A DNA stretch of 64,000 bases. It comes from Apteryx mantelli. Its lineage: Eukaryota; Chordata; Aves; Apterygiformes; Apterygidae. Of the stretch, positions 22,601 through 33,800 are shown piece after piece. The stretch's first letter is position 1, and each line of letters begins with the position of its first letter. Position numbers and translations under genes: made by a program. The stretch is from assembly GCF_036417845.1 (NCBI RefSeq), contig NC_089978.1, positions 86,236,007-86,300,006 on the forward strand, in the 5' to 3' direction. The notes under the pieces are model-generated. The model was given only the letters and a program-made list of their open reading frames with translations, searched no databases and had not been told where the DNA came from.

Positions 22601-24954
22601 CTGGGTCTTCCACTGGAAGCCAGACTGAATGATAAAAAATATGGAGGAAGCAGAAAAAATACAGCAACGTGAGAAAAGTCATTCACCCCAACAGATTCCA
22701 GTCATCAGGGAACATATTTCATTTGCAGCTTGACTAGCAGCATACAGAGGGGAAGGGAACAGCAACACATCCTCTCTTGTGGGAGGAAAAGGCACCTTTC
22801 TTTGCAACGCCACAGTCAATGTGTTAGAGTCAAGTATGACACGTGTCATGACAGCAAATTTCTGCTAGCTGAAAACAACTGTTTTGTAGAAACTACGAAG
22901 AAAAGGTTGCTGAATACTGACAAGCACCAGATTTTAATACATTTCCTAAGTCAGGCAGGGAGTACCTATTTTAAGCCAGCAAATGTTGGCTGAAGCACAT
23001 GAAGACATGGATGTAGTGCATCCAAATTACAACCAAACCTCAAGACAAAACACCCCATGAAAATTCCATGGGCTAAAGCAATGCGCCTTATATGCAATGC
23101 CACGGAAGTGTTGTTAGCCTAATTAAAGTTTCAAAAGTCTAATCACAGTCATTACTAGTCCAGTTATAATGATATTTATTGTCCGAATTGTGTGATTCTT
23201 ACAGAAAAGCCTCATTAATAATGCAGTTCACTTTGCGCTATGTAAAATCCCTAGTATCCACCTTTCTTTGTGGTATTTTGCTCACCTTTACCCTGCTGCT
23301 CTGTATGCTAAGACAGTGGCACCAGCCTTCCTCACGACGAATGGGGGTTACAACGCATTCTCAGCATCCTGCCCTCTTCGCTGAGGGGGAATCTGATGTT
23401 GATAATGGGGACTTTGTCGTGTGCTAGCTAGCACAGACTGCTTGTTTACTCTTTCGTCTTTGGTTTGCAAATCCTCCTTGAATCTGTTTTCTCTATGCGT
23501 GGTATGTTTTATGTAAGTGAGCATGTTCTTTGTTCTCTTTATTATGCCTAAAACCTGTTTTACCCAAGTCCCATGGTTGATTGCCTTCCTTTAGTCACCA
23601 GTAGTTGACCACTTGTGATTTATGTTTCGAGGCCCTGGGCCTCTGTTGCCATCCTGTGCCTGCACTTTCAAGGCCTCTGTTATCACTTCATTTTGTACCT
23701 TTTGGGGCCCTTGTTATCCCCTGGGTTTTCAACAGCCTTCAAGCTATGGTTTCCTGTTAACACAACTGATATTTAACAGCACAACCTCGTCACACATACA
23801 TCCCTGTTCCAGGGTCATTAATAGTTCACTCTACAAAAGCAGTGATCCGTTAGAAAGCAGTTAGATAGGTAGTTGCATATAGATATAGTGCTTTGATAAC
23901 TACTTGTTATTAATTATCTGTGGATTATGGTAATATCACTTGTATGATGTCAAGATTGCTTTACAGGATTTATGATGCACAGCCAATACAACCTGATACA
24001 TGCAGGCGGCTAGCTCAGTGCACAGCTCTTTTGTGCTATCTGAGATAGATCCTCAGCTGATGTGAGCTGGTGAGAGCCATAAGGTCAGTGCCTACCGGAG
24101 GAATAGCTGGACCTCTACTGTATAAACAGTAGAAAAGTGATCATCTAGGGTGGCTCTGCACAAGGGCCTTTACGAGTGTATAAGCATGTGCTAATCCTTC
24201 CTTATTATGGACCTTTTATCTCCCACTCTGAAAAGCACATTACAAGGGGACCTACTCAGAGACCATTTTGACTTGAGCTTTCATTTCTCATTTCTTGGGT
24301 GTCTAAATCCTGTCTCTGAAATGCCTTGTCCTCTGGAAAGTGATCTTGTAGGAGAAAATTGTTGTGCTATATGGTTATTGTAGCTCTTTAGTTGGCAAGT
24401 CTGGTTTTAGTTCTGTTCACAAAGTATAGAGATTTTCTAAAAATGTTCTGCCATCTTATGATGTCTCCAAGTTAAGCTCTCTTGTTTGTGAGTCATGCAA
24501 CTACTGGTGACTAAAAGAATGCAAACAATAAAGATATGGAGACCAGCAGCTGTCTTAATTTCACACAGCTCCTCTGTATTCAGATTTTTTTCTCCATTAA
24601 ATGTGCGCCTTCAGGGGGACACGGAAGAAGGAGTCGGTGAAAATGAACTACTGATTCCTGAAGGCTGTATTCAGCCACTTAGCAGGATGCCTTAGCAGAC
24701 CCGTGGGATGGTAGCAGGGGCAGGAAGTCCCATGGGTTAATTTTAGGAGCCTGAATGGGTAATGAGGCCCCAGCAGGTCATTCAGAGTTCTGCATAGGTC
24801 CTTTGGCTCCTAATTCAGGCATGTAAACTGGAGGAATAAAGTTAGATGGAGTGGCTATCCACACACAGTGGCCATATTCAGGAAGGCAGCAAGCAATTCA
24901 GAGCACTTATTATCCAGGGCTGCCAGACCCCAGCTCTCTGTACAGACACTGGAG
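19609..24954. other. Unassigned sequence, partly GC-rich
   Basis: Patches at 19609-19700 and 20880-21430 are GC-rich with some CpGs. Frames there are short and unrecognised. The remainder is AT-rich. Confidence 0.4.
21714..21734 (+). repeat. (GATTGAA)3 microsatellite
   Basis: Three exact tandem copies of a 7-mer. Confidence 0.7.
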
Positions 24955-25085
24955 AGAGGAAAATGACACTTGTCTTCAAAAAAGGCAAGGAGGGTCCAGG
25001 GAACGGCAAGCTGGTCAGCCCCACCTTGGCCCTTGGCAGAGCTATGGAGGCCCTGTCAGGGCACATAAGGGATAAAACAGGTCGG
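24955..25085 (+). mobile_element. CR1 LINE ORF2 fragment, start of the reverse transcriptase
   Basis: The plus frame from 24963 reads MTLVFKKGKEGPGNGKLVSP and continues with ALGRAMEALSGHIRDKTG. It matches the CR1 segment at the entry of the reverse-transcriptase domain (family form TPIFKKG..EDPGNYRPVSL and PGKVMEQ...). The usual NYRPVSL is degraded to NGKLVSP. The fragment is short, without catalytic motifs, and not joined to a recognisable CR1 3' end. Confidence 0.65.
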
Positions 25086-27564
25086 TCCCTCCTCTTGTAG
25101 TTTCCCAACAAATGAAGCAACAACAGTTGTTTCCTGCAACAGTTCCACTTGCTCAGGGGAGACGTTGGGTGATGTTACAGAAAGCCTAGAGTGAGATGAA
25201 ATACTGGGCAAAGGACAAGTGATGGGATCAAAACTTAAGGATGATTCTATTTAGTACTTGTGCTGCATGTAATAATATGGATGAACATCATTTTCCACAG
25301 GCCATTGTTTTTAAGCTACACCAAGGTTTTGAAGACTGCATTTCCAATCAGACCACTGGGAACAGGATATTCCCATATAATTCCCAGCTTGAAACACACA
25401 GTCATGTGACATATATTTGTGTGTGTATCTAGGTAATGCACTCATAGGTATATAGATAAAGTCAAGTTCTCAAACCACACAAAACACATCTACAGCTAAC
25501 TATCATTTTACTCCTGTGATACTTAGTTATTCTGATTTTTTAAACTGATCTTGCCTGCCCATTTTTAGCATTGCTGATTCACTTTTATAACTAAGATACA
25601 AAAACTGCAGAAGTGACTGTGTCTGAAATTACTGCTCAGAAATATTTGTCCTTAGGTCTAGCAGTACCTGAGGGCAAAAACATAATACTGGCCAAAGGTG
25701 AAAATTTTGACAATTATTTTCTAGCCAGGCAGTAACATATTTAGTGTAACTCTAAGCTTAAGCCCCTTAAAAATGACAACATATATTCTGTGTGATTTTC
25801 TATTATTTGCTTTGTGATACTCTCCAGTGAAAGTCAAACTCTAGTTCTAGTTCTTGGAAGCAGATGAAAATCAATTTATTTTCAAATGGCACTGGCAATC
25901 ATTCTAGAAAGGCGCTGAACAGAGATTAACATGCATGAGCATGCATCCTCATGGACAGAGCAAATATGGGCTGACTGCTCTTTCCTGGCCTATATGACTA
26001 CCATTTGGAAGACAGGTTGAAGTCTGTAGAAAGATGTCCTGCTGGTCTACAGCTAAGCAAATGTAACCACTGAGTAATGACATTTTTTTCTGGCAGAATG
26101 AAAAGCTTCACCTTACCGGTTGCAAACAATTTCTATTAGGCAGCTTGTGTGCCACTCAGCACAGTACTAAGAGATAACTGATATGATCTTTGAGACAAAA
26201 CAAATGTTCTTTCATCTTCTGCCCAGCCTTGACAGACACTCTCTGGAATTCTTCATGCTGCCATCAATGTGTGGCTTGCTTTCCCTGGGAACACAAATGT
26301 ACAGGAAAGAAGCTAAATGACATTATACTAAGAGATCACTCTAGTCTGCAGGACCTCCTTATTGGGAGGTCATATGGCAAAGCAAAAGCAGACCCTTACA
26401 ATTTAGTCATCTTTCTACTGCAGCCATATCCATTTAACTGAAGCTGATATGTCCTGATATCAACCCCTGAACTGGGGACCATCACGGAAAATTCAAATAA
26501 AAAGGAATTAATTACATTTCAAAAAATGGGAGAGGGAAGATTTTTGTTTCTAAAAAGAATGTTCTTTCATCTTCTAGCTTCCTTTCAAGCACCTGTAACA
26601 TTAAGATGACTAAGATACTTGATATTGGCCTTCTGTTCTTTAACTTCTGCTGAGCATTTGGGTATTGAAAATCTTTGTCATTCTCAAATCAGAAAGAAAA
26701 GTTTTAAGTGCAGGATGTCATTTTTATTCCACTAGATGTAAATGTAAAAACATTTTTTTCTTGACAATTCAGCCTGCTGTCTGTTATACCAGGTAATTCA
26801 CTGAGATCAAAGCACAGAGAAGCTTAACAACAATGGACAATTTAGTCTGATATTTGAGAAATAAAATTGGCCATGAATTATGTAGACAGTAACTTTTTCA
26901 CTGGGAGGTACCAGTAGCTTGAAAAAAATAAACATATTTATCATTATATCTTATTGACATTTCTACTTTGATGTTCAATCTATGTCGACCATAAAGTTTT
27001 CAGAAATAAAAAGTGTAACCCTTCCTTTCAAGCTTCTTCATCTGTAGTTTTGGGAGTTTAGAGGGGTTGGCGGGGTCTATAGGTTTTTGTTTTGGGTGGT
27101 GGAGGTTAGACATGAGGAGAACCAAATTTGAGTGGCAGCTAATAGAGTAGAAGATGATTGTTCTGCCAGGTTTTGTGTCTCCATTTTCCAAAGAGATCGC
27201 TTCACCAGCCTGTATCACCAGCAGGAGATGAAGAGCATTTTAAACACCCAGTGAGAGTTAGACATCCTCTCATTTTGCCATTCAGCATGCCTTGCAAAAT
27301 CTCAAGTCTCCAAGGTATCTGAGATGAAGAACCAAGTGAAAGGATTGGGTGAGAAAGTATGACATGTAAGTCATTGTAAGCTCCGTGCTGGGTCATAAGC
27401 ATGTCCATAATAGCACAGACCAAAGGTCCCTTTCTGAGACTGCCCAAAAGCAGACACCCAGGGAAGAAAAATAAATCCCAGGCAAATGTAATGACATACT
27501 TCCCCAGAATACTTTCACAGCCTCTGGTGATTTAAACTCAGAACTTCCTAAACCAACATCAGTG
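25086..27564. other. AT-rich stretch without a recognised feature
   Basis: I see no domain-bearing frame, repeat family or RNA gene here. Confidence 0.4.
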
Positions 27565-27860
27565 CTTTTACATTTAATATTCCCAGATGGATTTTTCTTT
27601 CATGCATTTGTCCAATTGCTTCTGGAACCCAAAAAATTTAGCAGCTACAATATTCAGTAGCAAAGATTTCCAGTATTTTACTAGGTGTTGCATGGAGAAT
27701 TAAGCCATTTTGTTTGTTTTGACCATACCACCTGCTAGTTTTATTTGCTGCCCCCAGCTTCTCCTATTAGATGAGACAGTGAGCAACCATTCTCTATTCA
27801 CTTTTTCTGTGCCACTTACTATTTTATAAACTTCTGTCTTATCAACCTCAGCAGTGGTGC
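27565..27860 (-). mobile_element. Ancient CR1-family LINE 3' part, first half
   Basis: The reverse complement of an old amniote CR1 is recognisable from TTTGTCCAATTGCTTCTGGA, GCAAAGATTTCCAGTATTTT, CATTTTGTTTGTTTTGACC, GCAACCATTCTCTATTCACT and ATTTTATAAACTTCTGTCTT. It breaks off in the CCTCAGCAG block and resumes near 28355, so one old copy has been split. Confidence 0.65.
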
Positions 27861-28354
27861 CTTTAACGCTTTATAGGTGGTGGGGGTCTCAGCAGAAAAA
27901 ATTGAGGTAATTTTGTGGGTTTGTGAGCGTACATGTGCACATCTATGCGTGTGTGCATGCACACATGCATATAATGCAACAGCAGTTTGAAGGAACAATA
28001 TTGTTCAAACGTCAGCCGTACTAAAAATATAAGAATATTTAGTTGTCGTATATTGGAAAACAGGAAAAAAAGCTATTATCTTGTAAAAACACTGTAATTT
28101 TCTTCTGTGTACTGGTTTTCAGGCTTAGCTCCAGTAGCCACTGGCCCATCTCCTTTGAGTCTGGGGACAGCCAGTGAAAGCCCCAGTGAGAAATATCACA
28201 CAGGTGCATAAAAGTCCTATTTTCATGTGTGCGTCCTGCTCCAGTGTGCAGTGGTGCCTAACCTGAAGTTAATGCAAGAGGGAAATAAAACTTAGAAAGT
28301 TTTTACTAAGAGTTGCAAAGCTCTGCTGGGGGTGGTCCCCCCTCTTCTTGAGAC
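27861..28354. other. About 490 bp of unrelated sequence splitting an ancient CR1
   Basis: The CR1 consensus order is interrupted here. The segment holds an alternating purine-pyrimidine stretch (27921-27977) and no recognisable repeat family or reading frame. It could be a later insertion or a locally diverged and expanded part of the old element. I see no clear target duplication. Confidence 0.35.
27921..27977. repeat. Alternating purine-pyrimidine stretch
   Basis: TG/CA-type alternation, with blocks such as GTACATGTGCAC and GCGTGTGTGCATGCACACAT, over about 57 bp. It is a sequence type able to adopt Z-DNA, and lies in the segment that splits the ancient CR1. Confidence 0.5.
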
Positions 28355-28690
28355 AAGAGCTGCTCCTCTCTCATCTCTTTTGCAGGCTAGAGAGTCCTAT
28401 TAAACCACTGCACAGGCAGTGGCCACCTTGTACCTCTCACTACCTTTGTTAACTTTTACATTTTTCCTCCAGTCCTGCCTATTCTTTTTGAGATGTGGAA
28501 GCCAGAACTACACACGATATTCAAGATGGAGACAGACCAGGGGTCTATCTCATGGTGTTTTCTGTTTCTGTCTCTATTCCTAATAGATGCTTACGTTCAA
28601 TGCACTGTTTTATGCTCCTTTTTTTATGCTAAGTTCGGATTCTGTTTTATGGACATTTTTGAATATCTAACTAATTTGTGAGTATCAATG
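28355..28690 (-). mobile_element. Ancient CR1-family LINE, second half
   Basis: The sequence resumes the CR1 order with CTCTCATCTCTTTTGCAGGC, then CCTACC/TTTGTTAAC, then a strongly matching block near TTCTTTTTGAGATGTGGAAG and CAGAACTACACACGATATTC. It ends in diverged sequence near 28690. Orientation and order continue those of 27565-27860. Confidence 0.6.
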
Positions 28691-31327
28691 TGATTTGATG
28701 TTCTTTATAAAGCTGTTCAACATGTACATACTTCATAATAATATTTTCATCTAGGGGGTCCTAAGTGAGTGGTAGTGACAGCTGCTCAGAAAGATGGTAC
28801 CCCAATAACCCTGCTTGCCAGACGAGAAGTGTTGCAGTAGCAAGCTGTTTGCAGCAAGGCAAACCATTATACTAAGTGCATTCAAGCCATGAAAGTCAGC
28901 AGAATTTACTGTAAGAGGTGATAATAAGGACCTGAGTCAGGAACAGTTCCCTTATCCCATGCGAACTTTGGAGGTACGCGCTTGTAAAGCAGAATGCAAA
29001 GTCAGACTCTCAAAAGCTATGACTTCACCCTTTCCCAAAATGGACTAGCTCAATTCAACTGTTTCACTTGGATCATTCTGAAATGTTTGTTTCTTGCTTG
29101 TTTCTTGAAACAAGTTTCTCTTGTAAATAAGAACACATACGCAATGTTCAACTCTTATTTGGGGAGAGTGGTATTTGATAGTCACTATCGAAAAATACTA
29201 CACCACTGCTAGCACTTCTGAAAAAAGTGCTTCAGGTAACAAAAGACTTCAATTACAGTGGTTCCAATTTTTAAAAAAGAGTCAAAACCTAAAGCTACCA
29301 ATGTAATAGTGAGGTCCATCCATCCCATTAGCTTCAGGTACTTAATGGAGATGACTGAGTTAGGATGTCCCACACGGTCAACGTCATCTCAGCTTGGATA
29401 AAGTGAACCTTCCCCCCAAGAGACTTGCTGCTCTCCACAGATCCCCAAAGGAGTTGAGGGCAGCTGCCATGCTCATACAGCACGTTCACCATTATGCTCC
29501 TGGGAGGAGTCTGGATACAGTCAAGTTTTTCTGCGGATGATGGCCAAGCACAAGTCATACATAAAGAAGGGGAGAGGATGCTTTCCTTCACCATAGTGGC
29601 CAGTGCAGATGGAGAGCTTCAAAAGAGTGATGGGATGCTTTCCAGGGCTTGCAGCATGAGGGGACTGAGGAGACTTCAGCTCCAGAGCTGTTAGAGCTCT
29701 GCAGTCACAATGTGATCCAGACTTCGTCTGAGAAGGTGCAACCCTATAACACTGGGCCAAAACTATATTGGCTAGGAAGATTAGGAGTACTGTTTGGTAT
29801 ATTTTTCTCATGACAGGATAATAATAAAATAAATATAGATTAAAAAAGCCATGGTCAAAAACAAAAGGTGACTGCAGAACATTTTATTTTTGAAAAAAAG
29901 CAATTACTACCTTGGCTATGTGTGCCTCTGTCTCTCAGTGTTCCTGATGTATCTCAAGGTTCATTAATAAAACTTTCATAAATTTTTGAACAGTGTTGCC
30001 ACTCGCAACATTGCATTACATTACACAGCTATAATTATTTTCACAAATAATATAATCCTCTTCTTAAAATTGTTCTTTCTTAAGAAAGGAGAGGTGGTTG
30101 CAACTCAGAAATCATGTCTATGTGGCTTCACTTTTTTCATTTATTCTTTAGAAAATGTTTATTCTGGCTAGTGCAAAGAACTTTTGTAGGCTGAACAAAA
30201 ATGCCAGTGAAGTTATCAGGAAGTGTTCTACTTGCTGCAGTGGGAATTGCTTCAGGCACATTAAACTCATGTTCCATTACATCCACTTCATTTACAGTAT
30301 GGTGATGGAGAAGAGGAATTAATTTCATGATATCCCTTCAAGCTTTCTTTGTCACTAAGCAGTTGGTAATGCTTAATTCTCTTCTCCTTGGGTGGTTAAT
30401 TTTTACTGGCAGTAGGGAAATGTAATTACCTCCATTCTGGTATAGCTCTAGGCTCTACCTGGTCTCACAAACACTCCAAGAGCATCAAAAGTAACTACAG
30501 CAGGAATTTCAACATATATATGTTAAAATTATATATTAGATTCAGCAATTCCTTTTTGCCTACAGCAACAAATCTGTTTTCTGTGAGCTAGTATTGTATG
30601 AGATATATGTTGTGCATTCAAATACACAGAATCCTTTTACAGAATAATTGTACTTTTTTGCCCATTTGAAATCCATTTTCACACTATGCCATTTAATAAA
30701 TACCAAATCCCAATTTATGTTCAAGTAGAGGATTATATTAGCATTTGTAGAGCTCCATCTCATTATCATGTCCTGCCTATATAAGATGAACATTTTTATT
30801 TAGACACAGATGTCAACCTATATTGATGAGATTCTCTCACTCTTAATAATTGGTATGAAATTGTTCAACAGTCCCTGCATAGAAATGTACGTAATATTAA
30901 ATTAAGAGCCATTCAGCATCTCCACGAAAAGTTAGCAGGAAAACAACCTTCTCCAAAAGCTAAAATGACATATTCAAATTTGCAGAACTTGGTGTTGCAT
31001 CAAAGAAACTTACAGCAATCTCCAAGGCTTTGAACACTGCAGCGCATGCAGAGTCCTGTGCATGCGATTCCTTACCTTTCCTCTGGTATGATGTAAAGGG
31101 CAAAATTTAAAATTGCTTATTAACCTTTTTGCTTACAAAAGAATAAGTCAAAACTGTTCAAGATTGCATAAGGTCTATTGATGGCCCTCTAGTTAAGAGC
31201 TCGTTCATTTTTGCATCAGAGTGCCATTGTTCTATTTACTTTCCATATTTTGCTATTGTCATGGAATGGGCTGCTCTTGGTAAACTGAAATATTGCTTCA
31301 GAGTAACCAGAGAAGGAATCATCTGCA
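28691..31327. other. Unassigned sequence between CR1 copies
   Basis: AT-rich. The only item of note is the signal-peptide-like frame on the minus strand at 29521-29811, listed separately. Confidence 0.4.
29521..29811 (-). other. Unidentified open frame with a signal-peptide-like start
   Basis: A 96-residue frame begins MRKIYQTVLLIFLANIVLAQ, a textbook-like n-region, hydrophobic core and Ala-x-x cleavage pattern, followed by a Cys-containing stretch. The body shows no domain I recognise and ends without obvious conservation. The +1 frame continues open further on the same strand to 29334. It could be a decayed small secreted-protein gene or chance. No splice pattern is evident. Confidence 0.15.
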
Positions 31328-31800
31328 AAAGAGAATTTCAAGAGGCCACCTGGTCCCTGCCCCACACTGGCAGAGAGAGGGCCCTGTCAAATTGGTGCCT
31401 AGATGGTTCTTAACATTTTCAGATGAAGGGGATTCCAACGCCGCCTATGTCTCAGTCGCCAACTGTCTTTAAAGTTGAAAATTTTTCCTCAGATAAGACC
31501 TAAATCTTCTTTTCTGCAGTTAAACTGGTTACTCCTTGTAAGCAGTGGAAGACAGCTGGACACGGAAAACAATTAAATGTTATCCTTTCGCAGTCATCTT
31601 TTACATGTTAGAAAACTGTTATAATGCCCCCATCCTCTCTTTCTAAGACTAAACAAAGGCAATTCTTTCAGCCAGTGACTCAGAGATGACGTCTTCGAGT
31701 CGTCTGGTACTAACGCTTCCTTCAGCCTTTTGGCACGCTTCAGTTTACCTGCACCTCCTCCAACATCTCATTCAACTCTCCTCAAGCTGGTACAGCCAAA
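31328..31800 (-). mobile_element. CR1-type LINE 3' end, different subfamily
   Basis: The plus strand shows the reverse complement of a CR1 subfamily with the blocks AATTGGTGCCTAGATGGTTC, TTCTTAACATTTTCAGATGA, AGGGGATTCCAACGCC, AAGACCTAAATCTTCTTTTC and GACACGGAAAACAATTAAAT. The match weakens after 31690 and is lost near 31800. It differs from the copies at 6.5 and 12.1 kb in the TTCTTAACATTTTCAG block. Confidence 0.7.
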
Positions 31801-33059
31801 TCGTGGGGAATTCACCCAAAAGAAAACACAGCAGGGTGTGAGAAGCCACTCTCTCCCTATCTTCTGGGTGGTGTTGAAGACCTTGTGGAGCCATATCCCA
31901 GCCAGCTGCCCCTTCTCCTCCCCAGCGGTGGTCCCAGGGAGGCCCGGATGGCCCAGCCAAGCTCCCAGTGCCAACACGACCTCCAGGCAGGAGGGTAAGG
32001 GGATCTCAAGATGCTGCTGGAAACCTGCTTTGCTCTGTGCAAGGTCCCCATCACACCCAGCGCTCTGTCTCAGAAACTCTGTTTTCCAAAACTGCACACT
32101 CTTTAGGTGTCACTGTGCACAAAAAAAGCCAATTGAAAGCCATATATACTTGGGAAGTAGTCACTGTAGCACAAATTTGTGGATCCTACCCTAAGGGTTT
32201 AGAGGCGAGTTATAATTCACATGGCTTTTCCCTTCCTGGTCTTGTCCTCATAAAACTGAGTCATGGGGAACAATGGAGTCCCAGGCAGGCAGGGGGGAAG
32301 AAAATCTTCGTTATATACGTAATGGGAAGACCCCCTGACCAACCCCTTAGGGTACCTGGATATAAACTGTAAGGGGAAAAAGGAGGGATAACCTCTCTGA
32401 GTGTTTCTTAGCAGTTAATGTTATTTCATACTAAAGGAAACCATGTCATTTCACTTGGCAGATAAACCAAAATGTTTCTGGTAATCTGCATGGTGAAAAA
32501 AATGCTTATTAACATGCAGAAACTGCAATGTATAAAATTATAGCTTTTAATTGAAAACTGGCTTTGATACAAATATGTTGCTGAAAAGGGAAATATGGTT
32601 TGTGATACAAGCAGTATCAAACCCCATAGTGGGCTGTTATTTACTAATGTTTTTATACCTACAAAGCATACACACATTAGCAAGCCACTTCAATAAATAA
32701 GTAGGGTACAACAGTTGTTAACAATTATTGCAGCTGAACCAGTACAGAATACAGGCTCTTCTCATCTACACTCAGTCACATTGACTTTCCCTGTTAAGCT
32801 CGCTGCTTATGCTTAAAGTAAAAAAAAAAGAGCTCTTTCTTTTATTCTATGATTTGCCTTTCTACATTATCTGCAGAATACAGGAATAGCAACAGGGCTG
32901 AAACCCTCCAGCATGACTCAGAGAGCTAAGACCAGCCACCAGTCACCTGCCTAATGTGACGAAAACTTGCATGCAAACTGCTTCCCTGAAAAAAGCCTTC
33001 CCTGTGCTAATACATCTCTGCTCGTTGTCTTAATGCCATGGTTTCCACATATATAGATA

Positions 33060-33800
33060 GATATGTGGCAGGGGCAAGCACAGTGTAAAAACATGGCCGC
33101 AGTGAAGTCAGTCATCGAACTTCTGGTGAGTTAACCAGGGACAAGAGTTCACCTCAGGTCTTGAAGTAAATGTGACCGGGAAAGATCACCTCTAAACTGA
33201 GTGCCTGAGCATAGCGTATGGCATTTGTATTTTGTTTCACTCTGGAGGGAACTCCGGGGAAAGTCAGTGTATATAAGTTTGAAGTGTTCGCAACTGACCC
33301 AAACTGACTTCTGAGGCATGAAGAAAATGCCCAACATCTCTCCTGCGAGTCATGGCCAGCCGGTGTTCCCCATGTACTGCAGTCCAACCTTTAAGCAATT
33401 TGTTGTTCCAGTACATACAGGTTCCCCCAGAGTCGGCTGACCTTATAACCATGTTTATTGCTAGACCCCTTCCAAGGGAAAAGCAAAGTCGTATTTATTG
33501 TCACAGAAGACAGGGGCAATGCAATTCATTTATGGAATTGGGAACAAAGCTACAAAAAGAAAAAAAAAGAAACCTACAAGTAATAATAGCCACCTGAAGG
33601 GTTTCCCTGTCCTCATCTGCTCTGTCAGGACTCTCTTGCAGATGTTGCTGAGGATATGCCACGGATAAATTTCCACAAGCAAATACCTGCCAGAGTGTAA
33701 TTTTGGAGAGCCAACTTCTTTCTTTGCTCACAGTCCCCTGTTTATACACCTTTTTAATAAATAATTTCTAAATGGTAATGCACATTCAAAAGTCATCCCA
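33060..33800. mobile_element. Possible LTR-like element, orientation uncertain
   Basis: CpG density is raised here over the AT-rich background. On the minus strand a TATA-like TATAAA (33746-33741) is followed about 240 bp later by AATAAA (33499-33494), a spacing seen in LTRs. On the plus strand TATATAAG lies near 33271-33278 and AATAAA near 33755. I could not find matching target duplications with TG...CA ends that enclose either set of signals, so this stays a suggestion. Confidence 0.22.

Noticed and set aside
26206..26575. 15-mer GTTCTTTCATCTTCT repeated at 26206 and 26561
   Set aside because: Similarity does not extend beyond the word, so chance in T-rich DNA is likely.
29521..29811. Idea that the signal-peptide-like frame is an interferon or other cytokine
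   Set aside because: After the leader no cytokine motif or cysteine pattern could be aligned; kept only as an unidentified frame.
33307..33718. ACTTC direct repeats around TG...CA ends as LTR boundaries
   Set aside because: The enclosed 402 bp excludes the minus-strand TATA box and puts the signals in the wrong order, so the match is probably chance.
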